From assembly GCF_900129445.1 (NCBI RefSeq), contig NZ_FQVT01000001.1, positions 496,001-560,000 of the forward strand: a stretch of DNA of 64,000 bases, written 5' to 3'. The notes below the pieces were generated by a model. It saw only the letters and a program-made list of their open reading frames with translations, was not told the DNA's origin and did no database searches. The position numbers and the translations under genes are program-made. Every line of letters begins with the position of its first letter. The stretch's first letter is position 1. Shown in pieces: positions 7,686-17,097 of the stretch. The DNA comes from Salegentibacter echinorum. Its GTDB lineage: Bacteria > Bacteroidota > Bacteroidia > Flavobacteriales > Flavobacteriaceae.

Positions 7686-9194
7686 ATGCCCAATCGTCAT
7701 TATATCAGTTCAGCTATCTTAGATTTAGAAACTATTGAAGATATTTTGGTGAATTCAAGGAAATTGGCGCTTAGCGAAGAGGCAGAATTCAACATTGAAA
7801 AATCCCGAAGTTACTTAAACAAAAAAATTACAGAAAGTGATATTCCGGTTTATGGAATAAATACCGGTTTTGGAGCACTTTGTAATGTGAAAATAAGTGC
7901 CGGTAAGCTTACAGAACTTCAGGAAAACCTGGTGAAATCACACGCTTGCGGTACCGGGAAAAAAGTAAATAAACGCATCGTTAAATTGATGCTTTTACTA
8001 AAAATACAATCGCTTAGTTATGGGAACTCGGGCATTGCTTTAAAATCGGTTTTACGTCTTATAGATCTCTATAATAAAGAGATTTTACCGGTAATTTATG
8101 AACAGGGCTCTTTGGGTGCCTCGGGAGATCTTGCACCGCTTGCGCATTTGGCCCTGCCTTTAATTGGCGAGGGTGAAGTGTATTTTGATGATAGGATTAT
8201 AAGTGGGGAAGAAATGCTGCGTCAACAAGGTTGGGATGCTTTAGAATTACAATCTAAAGAAGGCCTGGCCTTATTAAACGGCACCCAGTTTATGAGCGCC
8301 CATGGGGTTTACGCGTTGTTGGAAACCTATAAATTATCTTATTTGGCAGATCTTATTAGTTCTATTTCCATAGATGCTTTTGATTGTAATTTATCGCCCT
8401 TTGATGAATTGGTACATTTGGCAAGACCACATAGGGGACAGGTAAAAACTGCCGAAAGAATTAGAACATTCCTGGCCGATAGTGAAATTGCAAAAAGCGA
8501 AAAAGATAATGTACAGGATCCTTATTCTTTTAGGTGCATTCCGCAGGTGCACGGTGCCAGTAAGGATACTTTAAGTTTTGTTAGAAAAACTATTAAAACC
8601 GAGATTAATTCGGTTACCGATAACCCTAATATTTTTATTGAAGAAGATAAAATTATTTCTGGCGGAAATTTTCACGGCCAACCTTTGGCGCTTGCTTTAG
8701 ATTACCTGGCCATCGCCCTGGCCGAATGGGCTAATATTTCTGAGAGAAGAACCTTTCAATTGGTCTCTGGCTTGCGGGGATTACCGGCCTTTTTAGTAGA
8801 AAACCCCGGATTAAACAGCGGTTTTATGATTCCGCAGTACACCGCCGCCAGTATTGTGAGCCAGAACAAACAACTTGCAGTGCCGGCTTCTGTAGATTCT
8901 ATTGTTTCTTCAAATGGACAGGAGGATCATGTAAGCATGGGCGCAAATAGTGCAACTAAACTTTTAAAAGTAGTGGAGAACCTAAATAGTGTGCTCGCTA
9001 TTGAGCTGTTTAACGCTTCCCAGGCGATGCATTTTAGAGAACCCGCATTAACTTCTGAAATTCTAAGAGAAGTAATTTCAGACTTCAGAAAAGAAGTGCC
9101 TGTGCTTCATAACGATGTTAATATGGCGCCACACATTAAGAAAGCTAAATATTTTTTGAAGAATTTTCATTTTCCAGATTCGATTTTTGAGTAA
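7686..9194 (+). CDS. hutH: Histidine ammonia-lyase (MIO-dependent)
   Basis: Deaminates histidine to urocanate. It is 502 residues with the autocatalytic MIO triad Ala-Ser-Gly at 145-147 in GSLGASGDLAPL, and the catalytic Tyr56 in YGINTGFG. Substrate choice in this family follows two adjacent residues in the inner loop: Ser85-His86 here is the histidine-lyase pair, unlike the HL or FL pairs of tyrosine and phenylalanine lyases. GQEDHVSM further on also fits histidine lyases. No hutU, hutI or hutG lies beside it, which is unusual, so an aromatic-amino-acid role is not fully excluded. Confidence 0.88.
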   Translation: MPNRHYISSAILDLETIEDILVNSRKLALSEEAEFNIEKSRSYLNKKITESDIPVYGINTGFGALCNVKISAGKLTELQENLVKSHACGTGKKVNKRIVKLMLLLKIQSLSYGNSGIALKSVLRLIDLYNKEILPVIYEQGSLGASGDLAPLAHLALPLIGEGEVYFDDRIISGEEMLRQQGWDALELQSKEGLALLNGTQFMSAHGVYALLETYKLSYLADLISSISIDAFDCNLSPFDELVHLARPHRGQVKTAERIRTFLADSEIAKSEKDNVQDPYSFRCIPQVHGASKDTLSFVRKTIKTEINSVTDNPNIFIEEDKIISGGNFHGQPLALALDYLAIALAEWANISERRTFQLVSGLRGLPAFLVENPGLNSGFMIPQYTAASIVSQNKQLAVPASVDSIVSSNGQEDHVSMGANSATKLLKVVENLNSVLAIELFNASQAMHFREPALTSEILREVISDFRKEVPVLHNDVNMAPHIKKAKYFLKNFHFPDSIFE

Positions 9195-9308
9195 GCTGTT
9201 AGTTAAAACTGAAATTGAAGAATCTGTCAGTTGAGTGGCTTCTGGGAGTTCACTATGACGCAGAATATAGCTACGAATTCAAGATTATTTATTAGAAAAC
9301 CAGATTAG

Positions 9309-9374
9309 TTTCAAGGTAATTAAATTAAATTTTCAAGGCAATTAAATTAAATTTTCAAGGCAATTAAATTAAAT
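9309..9374. repeat. Tandem repeat, three 22-bp units
   Basis: Three head-to-tail 22-bp units (9309-9330, 9331-9352, 9353-9374), identical except for one T/C difference in the first; each begins TTTCAAGG and ends ATTAAATTAAAT. It lies in the 339-bp spacer between hutH and the small unknown gene, which otherwise holds nothing I can recognise. Confidence 0.9.
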
Positions 9375-9533
9375 GTCAATTTTTCCGACTTCTGTTAGGG
9401 CAGAAGAAATCATCTTCCTCATTTGGAAGCAGCTCTTTTAATTTATAGAAATATTTCGATAAGCTCGATTCGTTGAAAAAAGGATGGCTGAGTTCTTTAT
9501 AAGGGAACTTCCATTGAAAATTTAAAAGTAATT

Positions 9534-9911
9534 TTATTGCATTTCAAATTTCATCCAATTAATTGCACGGTCTAAATCATCAAAGATTTCAAAAGAATTA
9601 CTGCTTTTGTAAAACCTTTGTTCTACTTTACTTACGCTTAATTTTACCATATCCCTATTAGTCACAATAGCGATGGCCTTAAGGTTCTCCACTTTTGAAA
9701 TTTGTCGATAAATTAATGGATCTACAGCATAAGAATATTTGCGATTCGAGATAAGACCATAAGGTTGGCCTTTAAATAGCTCATCGCCCAGGTTAATAAG
9801 TTCCTGGTTCTTTTCAGCATTAAAAAGTATGCCTTCTCGAATTACCGAAATGAGAATAGTATCTAAAACATATACCTGGCCAAAGTCCAGGTTTATTTCT
9901 TTAGCAAGCAT
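9534..9911 (-). CDS. Hypothetical protein, possible SpoIIAA/STAS-like fold
   Basis: I do not recognise this 125-residue protein with confidence. It has no signal peptide or membrane segment. Alternating hydrophobic strands and helices, with a run AIAIVTNRD near residues 80-88 and a C-terminal helix FDDLDRAINWMKFEM, look like the small alpha/beta proteins of SpoIIAA/STAS type found in many Flavobacteria as unknowns. It sits after clpC on the same strand but is separated from it by a good terminator, so it probably has its own promoter. Coding potential is supported by length, a clean frame and codon use like its neighbours. Confidence 0.65.
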   Translation of the reverse strand: MLAKEINLDFGQVYVLDTILISVIREGILFNAEKNQELINLGDELFKGQPYGLISNRKYSYAVDPLIYRQISKVENLKAIAIVTNRDMVKLSVSKVEQRFYKSSNSFEIFDDLDRAINWMKFEMQ

Positions 9912-9970
9912 TATATGTAGGGTAGGGTTACGGGCGCAAAAGTAAAATAATTTTATGATTTGTTAAATAA

Positions 9971-10004
9971 AAAACCTGTCTGAAAAAACTTACAGACAGG
10001 TTTT
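9971..10004 (-). terminator. Terminator after clpC
   Basis: A perfect 12-bp stem (9971-9982 with 9993-10004, core CCTGTCTG) and flanking A/T runs, lying 26 bp past the clpC stop codon. Confidence 0.9.
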
Positions 10005-10029
10005 AATAATTTTAGAATTGAAGTGTATT

Positions 10030-12591
10030 TTAAGACTCCGGCTCTTCTACAGATTTGTCTATTTTAATGGTCAACTCGTTCTTTTCTTCGTCGAGGTCCA
10101 TAAAAATCTTATCACCTTCTGCCAGGTTGGAAGAAATAATTTCTTCGGCTAAAGCATCTTCAATATATTTTTGGATAGCCCGGTTTAACGGTCTTGCTCC
10201 ATATTGCTTGTCAAAGCCTTTTTCAGCAATATAGTCTTTCGCTTTATCGCTCAACGTGAGATTGTATCCAAGACTACCAATTCTATCAAATAGTTTCACC
10301 AGCTCAATGTCGATGATCTTATGAATATGCTCTCGTTCCAAACTATTGAAGATAACTACATCATCAATTCGGTTTAAGAATTCTGGTGCGAAGGCTTTTT
10401 TAAGCGCGTTTTCAATAACACTTCTGGCATTCTCGTCGGCCTGGGAGCGCTGTGATGCGGTACCAAATCCAACACCCTGCCCAAAATCTTTCAACTTTCT
10501 TGCTCCAATATTGGAGGTCATGATTATTATGGTGTTTCTAAAATCAATTTTGCGTCCAAGGCTATCGGTTAGATATCCATCATCAAGCACCTGTAAAAGC
10601 ATATTAAAGACATCGGGATGCGCTTTTTCTACCTCGTCCAGTAAAATTACTGCATAAGGTTTTCTACGCACTTTCTCGGTAAGCTGTCCACCTTCTTCAT
10701 AACCAACATATCCCGGAGGTGCTCCAATAAGTCTGGAAATTGCAAACTTCTCCATATATTCACTCATATCAATTCGAATAAGTGAATCGTCATTGTCAAA
10801 AAGTTCGCGTGCCAGCACTTTAGCTAATTGGGTTTTACCAACCCCGGTTTGTCCTAAAAATATAAAAGAACCAATAGGTTTATTAGGATCCTTAAGACCC
10901 GCACGGTTTCTTTGAATAGCTTTTACCACCTTAGCTACCGCGGTATCCTGCCCAATAACTTTTCCTTTAATTTTCTTAGGAAGTTTTACCAGCTTATTGC
11001 TTTCTGTCTGGGCGATTCGGTTTACGGGAACACCGGTCATCATGGAAACAACATCTGCAACATTTTCTTCACTTACTGTTTCCTTGTGCTTTTTAGACTC
11101 TTCTTCCCATTTTTCCTGGGCTACCTGTAATTCCTTTTCGAGGTTCTTTTCATCATCCCTTAATTTGGCAGCTTCTTCATACTTCTGTTTTTTAACTACA
11201 GAATTCTTGTTTTCTCGTACTTCTTCCAGTCTGCGTTCTAAGTCCAGCACCTGTTTTGGTACATCCATATTAGTAATATGTACCCGGGAACCAGCTTCAT
11301 CTAAAGCATCTATAGCTTTATCTGGCAGAAAACGCTCGGTAAGGTATCGATTGGTTAATTTAACACAGGCTTCAATAGCTTCATCTGTATATATTACATT
11401 ATGGTGTTCCTCATACTTATCCTTAATATTTTGAAGAATTTCAACGGTTTCCTCCACGCTTGTGGGCTCTACAATAACCTTTTGAAATCTTCTTTCTAAA
11501 GCACCATCTTTCTCAATATATTGTCTGTACTCATCTAAGGTAGTAGCACCAATACATTGTATCTCACCTCTCGCTAATGCAGGTTTAAACATATTACTGG
11601 CATCTAAACTACCGGTAGCACCACCTGCGCCAACTATGGTGTGTATCTCATCTATAAATAGAATAATATCATCATTCTTTTCGAGCTCGTTCATTACCGC
11701 TTTCATGCGCTCTTCAAATTGACCGCGATACTTGGTGCCGGCAACAAGACTGGCAAGATCTAGTGTAACTACCCTTTTGTCGAATAGAATTCGAGATACT
11801 TTTCTTTTAATAATTCGTAAGGCCAAACCTTCAGCAATCGCAGATTTCCCAACCCCGGGTTCTCCAATGAGAAGTGGGTTGTTCTTTTTTCTTCGGCTTA
11901 AAATTTGCGAAACCCTTTCTATCTCCTTCTCACGGCCCACCACAGGATCCAGTTTGTCGTCCTCGGCCATTGCCGTTAAATCTCTTCCGAAGTTATCTAA
12001 AACGGGTGTTTTGGATTTCTTAGAAGTTTTTCCGGGACCGCCTCCGCTGCCACTAAAAGGATTATCTTTTGTAGCATCACCCCGGCTGCTGTCGTCTTCA
12101 GAAAAAGACTCGGCAGTAGGACCATCTTGAAAATCATTTTCATCGCTGGCGATCATATATTTAAACTGGTCTTTAACACCATCATAATCTACCTTTAGTC
12201 GGTTTAGCAACTTTGTGGTTGGATCATTTTCATTTCTTAATATACAAAGCAATAGATGTGCAGTGTTTATATTTGAACTTTGAAAAAGCTTGGCTTCCAA
12301 AAAAGTGGTTTTCAAGGCTCTTTCTGCCTGCCGGGTTAAGTGCAGGTTACGTTTTTCGTTAGAAACTGCACTCGATTCTGGATTTGCAGGACTAAGAATT
12401 TCTACTTTTCTTCTTAAGTGTCCCAAATCTATAGAAAGAGCATTCAAAATATCTATAGCCTTCCCATCATTGTCTCGCAGCAATCCAAGCATAAGGTGTT
12501 CAGTACCAATATAATCATGGCCTAATCTTAGTGCTTCTTCTTTGCTATATGCAATTACGTCTTTTACTTTTGGTGAAAAATTATCATCCAT
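10030..12591 (-). CDS. clpC: ATP-dependent Clp protease ATP-binding subunit ClpC
   Basis: AAA+ unfoldase that feeds proteins to ClpP. Order of domains in 853 residues: Clp-N double repeat (about 1-145), an acidic linker followed by a glycine-rich linker (about 150-190), first AAA+ module with Walker A GEPGVGKS at 243-250, a UVR-type coiled-coil middle region with KYEEAAKLRDDEK, then the second AAA+ module with Walker A GQTGVGKT. The GVGF loop in the second module is the expected ClpP-docking tripeptide. It is monocistronic and divergent from gyrA. No CtsR-like operator was recognised upstream. Confidence 0.97.
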   Translation of the reverse strand: MDDNFSPKVKDVIAYSKEEALRLGHDYIGTEHLMLGLLRDNDGKAIDILNALSIDLGHLRRKVEILSPANPESSAVSNEKRNLHLTRQAERALKTTFLEAKLFQSSNINTAHLLLCILRNENDPTTKLLNRLKVDYDGVKDQFKYMIASDENDFQDGPTAESFSEDDSSRGDATKDNPFSGSGGGPGKTSKKSKTPVLDNFGRDLTAMAEDDKLDPVVGREKEIERVSQILSRRKKNNPLLIGEPGVGKSAIAEGLALRIIKRKVSRILFDKRVVTLDLASLVAGTKYRGQFEERMKAVMNELEKNDDIILFIDEIHTIVGAGGATGSLDASNMFKPALARGEIQCIGATTLDEYRQYIEKDGALERRFQKVIVEPTSVEETVEILQNIKDKYEEHHNVIYTDEAIEACVKLTNRYLTERFLPDKAIDALDEAGSRVHITNMDVPKQVLDLERRLEEVRENKNSVVKKQKYEEAAKLRDDEKNLEKELQVAQEKWEEESKKHKETVSEENVADVVSMMTGVPVNRIAQTESNKLVKLPKKIKGKVIGQDTAVAKVVKAIQRNRAGLKDPNKPIGSFIFLGQTGVGKTQLAKVLARELFDNDDSLIRIDMSEYMEKFAISRLIGAPPGYVGYEEGGQLTEKVRRKPYAVILLDEVEKAHPDVFNMLLQVLDDGYLTDSLGRKIDFRNTIIIMTSNIGARKLKDFGQGVGFGTASQRSQADENARSVIENALKKAFAPEFLNRIDDVVIFNSLEREHIHKIIDIELVKLFDRIGSLGYNLTLSDKAKDYIAEKGFDKQYGARPLNRAIQKYIEDALAEEIISSNLAEGDKIFMDLDEEKNELTIKIDKSVEEPES

Positions 12592-12838
12592 CTTTATCTT
12601 CCTTTCTCTCTAAGTTTTATAGCTACAAAGTTTCAAAAACTGTACCTAATACTATGTTACAAGCTAATTGACAAAATAAGTTTCAATAAACCAAGGTTAA
12701 AATAAGGAACTTATTAACGATAGCCCAATAAATTTTTGTTAATAAAATTTGTGTAATCAATAGGTGAAAACGGCGCCAGCAACTGTAAAATGCGTAAATT
12801 GGCGCGTTAGATTTTAGAACTAAAATAATTTTTACAAT

Positions 12839-15370
12839 ATGGCTGAAGGAGAAAAGTTAATTCCTATCAATATTGAAGATGAAATGAAATCGGCTTACAT
12901 TGATTACTCAATGTCAGTCATTGTGTCACGTGCGCTGCCCGATGTTCGTGATGGTTTAAAACCCGTGCATCGCCGCGTGTTATATGGAATGTATGAACTG
13001 GGTGTGCTTTCTAATAGGTCTTATAAAAAGTCTGCCAGGATTGTGGGAGAGGTGTTAGGTAAATTTCACCCCCACGGCGATTCTTCAGTATATGATACCA
13101 TGGTAAGAATGGCGCAGGAATGGAGTATGCGTTATATGCTTGTAGATGGCCAGGGTAACTTTGGGTCTGTAGATGGAGATAGTCCCGCAGCCATGCGTTA
13201 TACCGAGGCGAGAATGCGCAAGATAAGCGAAGATATGCTTGCCGATATCGATAAAGAAACCGTAGATACACAACTAAACTTCGATGATTCTTTAAAAGAA
13301 CCAGTCGTGCTACCTACCAGGATACCAAATTTATTGGTAAATGGAGCCAGTGGTATTGCGGTGGGAATGGCGACCAATATGGCACCACATAATTTATCTG
13401 AAGTTATAGACGGTACCGTTGCTTATATTGATGACCACGATATTGAAGTTGAAGGTCTTATGGAGCACATTAAAGCTCCAGATTTCCCTACCGGAGGTAT
13501 TATTTATGGATATGATGGGGTGCGCGAGGCTTTTAAAACCGGCCGTGGTCGTATAATGATGCGCGCAAAATCTACGCTGGAAGAAATTAACGGCAAGGAA
13601 TTCCTCGTGGTTACCGAAATTCCATACCAGGTAAATAAGGCAGATATGATTAAAAAGACTGCCGATTTGGTTAACGAGAAGAAGATTGAGGGAATTAGCC
13701 TTATTCGTGATGAGTCAGACCGTAATGGGATGCGTATCGTCTATCAATTGAAAAGGGATGCTATTCCAAATATTGTATTGAATACACTTTACAAGCATAC
13801 GGCGCTGCAAACTTCTTTTAGTGTAAATAATATTGCACTGGTGAACGGTAGGCCAGAAATGCTCAATTTAAAGGATATTATTATCCATTTTGTGGAACAT
13901 CGCCATGAAGTAGTGGTGAGGCGTACCGAGTTTGAGCTGAAAAAAGCAGAAGACCGGGCTCATATCCTGGAAGGTTTAATTATTGCTTCCGATAATATTG
14001 ATGAAGTAATTGCCTTAATCCGTTCGTCCAACAATGCAGAAGAAGCCAGGAATAAATTAATCGAACGTTTTGAACTAAGTGACCTTCAAGCAAAAGCTAT
14101 TGTAGAGATGCGTTTGCGCCAACTTACCGGACTGGAACAGGATAAACTTAGGGCAGAATATGATGATATTTTAGAGACTATTAAAGATCTTAAAGACATT
14201 TTGGCGCGTAAAGAGCGTAGAATGCAGGTTATAAAAGATGAGCTGCTTGAAGTAAAAGAAAAGTATGGAGATCCAAGAAGATCTACCATAGAATACTCTG
14301 GAGGAGATCTTAGTATTGAAGATATGATCCCAGATGAACGCGTGGTAATTACCATCTCCCACGCCGGTTATATTAAAAGAACATCGCTTACCGAATATAA
14401 AACACAAAATAGGGGTGGGGTAGGCCAGAAAGGTTCAAATACCAGGAATGAAGATTTCCTTGAATATCTGTTTTCTGGAACCAACCACCAATACATGTTG
14501 TTCTTTACTCAAAAAGGAAAATGTTTCTGGATGCGGGTATATGAAATTCCAGAAGGAAGTAAAGCTTCTAAGGGAAGGGCTATTCAGAATCTAATTAATA
14601 TAGATCCAGATGATAAGGTAAAAGCTTTTATCTGTACGCAGGATCTTAAGGATGAAGAATACGTTAATAATCATTTTGTAATTATGGCCACTAAAAAAGG
14701 CCAGGTAAAGAAAACATCTTTAGAACAGTATTCGAGACCACGAACCAATGGTATTAATGCGATTACTATTAAAGATGACGACGAACTGCTGGAAGCTAAA
14801 CTAACAAATGGAGATAGCCAGGTAATGCTCGCTGTGCGAAGTGGAAAAGCCATTAGGTTTGAGGAGAATAAAACCAGGCCTATGGGAAGAAATGCTTCTG
14901 GAGTGAGAGGAATTAGACTTGCCGATGATAATGACGAAGTAGTAGGAATGATCGCTGTAGAAAACCTTGAATCTGATATTCTGGTTGTTTCTGAAAATGG
15001 CTATGGAAAACGTTCCAGTCTAGAAGATTATCGTATTACCAACCGTGGCGGAAAAGGGGTGAAAACCATTTCTATCACTGAAAAAACCGGAAGCCTGGTA
15101 GCGATAAAGAACGTATCAGATCTTGAGGATATTATGATTATTAATAGGTCTGGGATCGTAATACGAATGGAAGTTGCTAACTTACGGGTTATGGGACGTG
15201 CCACACAAGGGGTGAAGTTAATTAATCTAAAAGGGAAAGATGCCATTGCAGCGGTTGCAAAAGTGCTACATGATGAAGACGATGTAGAGCTTATGGATGA
15301 TCCTGAAAAGGCCGATACGACTGATGAAAATCCAAGTGGCACAACTATTGCAGATGATAGCGAAGAATAA
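12839..15370 (+). CDS. gyrA: DNA gyrase subunit A
   Basis: Catalytic breakage-reunion subunit of gyrase. It is 843 residues. The active-site tyrosine is Tyr121 in [10 protein letters not shown]. The quinolone-determining region reads [10 protein letters not shown], with Ser82 and Asp86 at the positions of E. coli Ser83 and Asp87, i.e. the sensitive-type residues. A GyrA-box-like QNRGGVG lies in the C-terminal wrapping domain, and the tail is acidic. It is followed by a TPR gene after only 18 bp, so the two are probably co-transcribed. Divergent from clpC with a 247-bp spacer. Confidence 0.98.
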   Translation: MAEGEKLIPINIEDEMKSAYIDYSMSVIVSRALPDVRDGLKPVHRRVLYGMYELGVLSNRSYKKSARIVGEVLGKFHPHGDSSVYDTMVRMAQEWSMRYMLVDGQGNFGSVDGDSPAAMRYTEARMRKISEDMLADIDKETVDTQLNFDDSLKEPVVLPTRIPNLLVNGASGIAVGMATNMAPHNLSEVIDGTVAYIDDHDIEVEGLMEHIKAPDFPTGGIIYGYDGVREAFKTGRGRIMMRAKSTLEEINGKEFLVVTEIPYQVNKADMIKKTADLVNEKKIEGISLIRDESDRNGMRIVYQLKRDAIPNIVLNTLYKHTALQTSFSVNNIALVNGRPEMLNLKDIIIHFVEHRHEVVVRRTEFELKKAEDRAHILEGLIIASDNIDEVIALIRSSNNAEEARNKLIERFELSDLQAKAIVEMRLRQLTGLEQDKLRAEYDDILETIKDLKDILARKERRMQVIKDELLEVKEKYGDPRRSTIEYSGGDLSIEDMIPDERVVITISHAGYIKRTSLTEYKTQNRGGVGQKGSNTRNEDFLEYLFSGTNHQYMLFFTQKGKCFWMRVYEIPEGSKASKGRAIQNLINIDPDDKVKAFICTQDLKDEEYVNNHFVIMATKKGQVKKTSLEQYSRPRTNGINAITIKDDDELLEAKLTNGDSQVMLAVRSGKAIRFEENKTRPMGRNASGVRGIRLADDNDEVVGMIAVENLESDILVVSENGYGKRSSLEDYRITNRGGKGVKTISITEKTGSLVAIKNVSDLEDIMIINRSGIVIRMEVANLRVMGRATQGVKLINLKGKDAIAAVAKVLHDEDDVELMDDPEKADTTDENPSGTTIADDSEE

Positions 15371-15388
15371 CTAAAATAAACCAAACAA

Positions 15389-16630
15389 ATGAAAACGAAT
15401 ATTGTTACAGCAGTGACCGTCTCTTTATTATCTATGACGGCTATTGCTCAAAAAAGCGAAATTAAAGACGCCAGGGATGCGGTTGAAGACGGCAATTATG
15501 CCGAAGCAAAAACACAACTGCAAAAGGCAGAAACAATGCTTTCTGAAGCAAACGATAAATGGACAGAACGGTTTTATCTTTATAAAGGTCAGGCTTATTT
15601 AGGAGATGGAGAAAAAACATCGCTTGAAGATTTAAAAACTGCCGCAGAAGCATACAAGAAAGCTCAGGAAATGGGTAATGATGACGAAGCGGTGCAAGGT
15701 TTTGATGCTGTGCGAAATGCTTTAGTACAAAGCGCGGTGAACGACCAAAATACTGAAGAGTATATGAAAGCTTCAGACAAGTTAAAGTATAGCTATGAGT
15801 TAAATAACCAGGATACACTATATTTATACTATGCGGCTGCAAATGCGTTAAATGCGCAAGATTATACTAAGGCTTTGGAGTATTATGAAGATCTTAAAGA
15901 GCTGGGTTATGACGGTTCTGGTGTGGAATATAGCGCCATTAATGTAGAAAGCGGTGAACGTGAGATCCTTCCCAAGGAACAACGTGATCTTATGATTAAA
16001 ACCGGTCAATATGAAGATCCTAAGGAGGAAAAGATCCCTTCTAAAAAGGGTGAAATCGCCAAGAATATAGCTTTGATATATATTCAGGAAGGTGAGGATG
16101 AAAAAGCAATAACTGCAATTAAGGATGCAAAAAAGGAGAACCCTGACAATATTGCATTAATCCAGGCAGAAGCCGATGTTTACTATAAAATGGGTAATAA
16201 GGAGAAGTACAATGAGCTTATGGAAAGCATTCTCGAGAAAAACCCAAATGATCCTAACATTTATTACAATTTAGGAGTTACCGCTGCAGAATTAGGCGAT
16301 AATGAGAAGGCTATAAATTATTATAAGAAAGCCCTGGAAATTGATCCTGAAATGAACAATGCAAGGATGAATATTGTTGTTGCTATTTTGGCCAAAGAAC
16401 GTGATCTTATCGATGAGATGAATTCTCTTGGAATGAGCAAAGAGGATAACAAACGATATGAAGAACTGGAAGAAGAGCGTAAGGAAATTTATGCCGAAGC
16501 TATTCCTTATCTGGAAGAAGTAGTAGAAATAGATCCAGATAATACAGATGCGATAAGAACACTGTTGAATATCTATAACCAAACCGGGGAAGAAGAAAAA
16601 GCAGCTGAGCTTAAATCTAAGCTGGAATAG
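15389..16630 (+). CDS. Secreted tetratricopeptide repeat protein
   Basis: A 413-residue protein with an N-terminal signal peptide (MKTNIVTAVTVSLLSMTAIAQ) and several TPR-like helices; the clearest pair covers NPNDPNIYYNLG and the next unit with KALEIDPEMNNARMN. It is probably periplasmic and a protein-protein interaction scaffold; no catalytic motif is visible. It lies 18 bp after gyrA and shares its terminator. Its function is not known to me, and the gyrA linkage may only be transcriptional. Confidence 0.85.
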   Translation: MKTNIVTAVTVSLLSMTAIAQKSEIKDARDAVEDGNYAEAKTQLQKAETMLSEANDKWTERFYLYKGQAYLGDGEKTSLEDLKTAAEAYKKAQEMGNDDEAVQGFDAVRNALVQSAVNDQNTEEYMKASDKLKYSYELNNQDTLYLYYAAANALNAQDYTKALEYYEDLKELGYDGSGVEYSAINVESGEREILPKEQRDLMIKTGQYEDPKEEKIPSKKGEIAKNIALIYIQEGEDEKAITAIKDAKKENPDNIALIQAEADVYYKMGNKEKYNELMESILEKNPNDPNIYYNLGVTAAELGDNEKAINYYKKALEIDPEMNNARMNIVVAILAKERDLIDEMNSLGMSKEDNKRYEELEEERKEIYAEAIPYLEEVVEIDPDNTDAIRTLLNIYNQTGEEEKAAELKSKLE

Positions 16631-16652
16631 ATAAAAGCTTATTTAAATATTT

Positions 16653-16683
16653 AAAAACCATCGGCCCGCCCGATGGTTTTTTT
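16653..16683 (+). terminator. Terminator of the gyrA-TPR operon
   Basis: AAAAACCATCGG (16653-16664) pairs with the complement at 16670-16681 around a C-rich 5-nt loop, followed by T residues. Confidence 0.88.
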
Positions 16684-16689
16684 ATGGGA

Positions 16690-16717
16690 AACCCTTAACC
16701 CTTAACCCTTAACCCTT
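16690..16717. repeat. Heptamer array, four AACCCTT units
   Basis: Four perfect AACCCTT units follow the gyrA-TPR terminator and end in GAACC. It looks telomere-like but is only a short intergenic array; compare the CTTGAAC-type array at 58964-58998. Confidence 0.85.
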
Positions 16718-16860
16718 GAACCTATTGTGAACAACTTTGTAAAGAACTATTTTCTATAAAACAATTATGGTATTTAAATTCCCTTAATTTTACATCGTAA
16801 TAAATTTTCAATAAAGTTTCATTCAGGCTTAAGCAAAATATTTAGTAACCAAGCTTAATA

Positions 16861-16953
16861 TTTTGGTTTCCAGATAGAAAACAAGGGGAATCACGTGAAA
16901 ATCGTGAGCTGTTGCGCAACTGTAAGTATGTAAATACAAGCCAGGCTACCTTT
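16861..16953 (+). promoter_or_regulatory. Cobalamin riboswitch upstream of nrdBA
   Basis: The conserved B12-aptamer features are readable in order: GGTTTCCAG near the 5' side, AAGGGGAATC, the paired ACGTGAAAATCGTG-like stem, the B12-box-type stretch GCGCAACTGTAAG, and AAGCCAGGCTACC closing the first stem. The aptamer ends 145 bp before the nrdB ATG. An AT-rich 8-bp stem (16969-16976 with 16984-16991) lies between; it has no U-tract, so the expression platform is uncertain. Control of a B12-independent reductase by B12 is known in other bacteria. The spacer 16630-17098 holds this plus the heptamer array and no gene. Confidence 0.88.
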
Positions 16954-17097
16954 CTTTATTGATAGACTTTTACTTTCGCATAAAAAGTAAATGTCCATAG
17001 TTTTGTTATGAGTGAATACTATTCCAAACCTCATAATTCTTCCTTGGTACATACTGCTTTTATGCTTTTGAATTTTTTAACTAAAAACAAAAGTATT

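Noticed and set aside
16690-16717. True telomere or linear replicon end
   Set aside because: The array is only four units long and lies inside ordinary chromosomal gene order.
17008-17097. Upstream in-frame ATG for nrdB, possibly an N-terminal ATP cone
   Set aside because: The extra 30 residues are far too short for an ATP cone and unlike any family member; the start at 17098 gives the expected beginning. Kept only as a point about the riboswitch leader.
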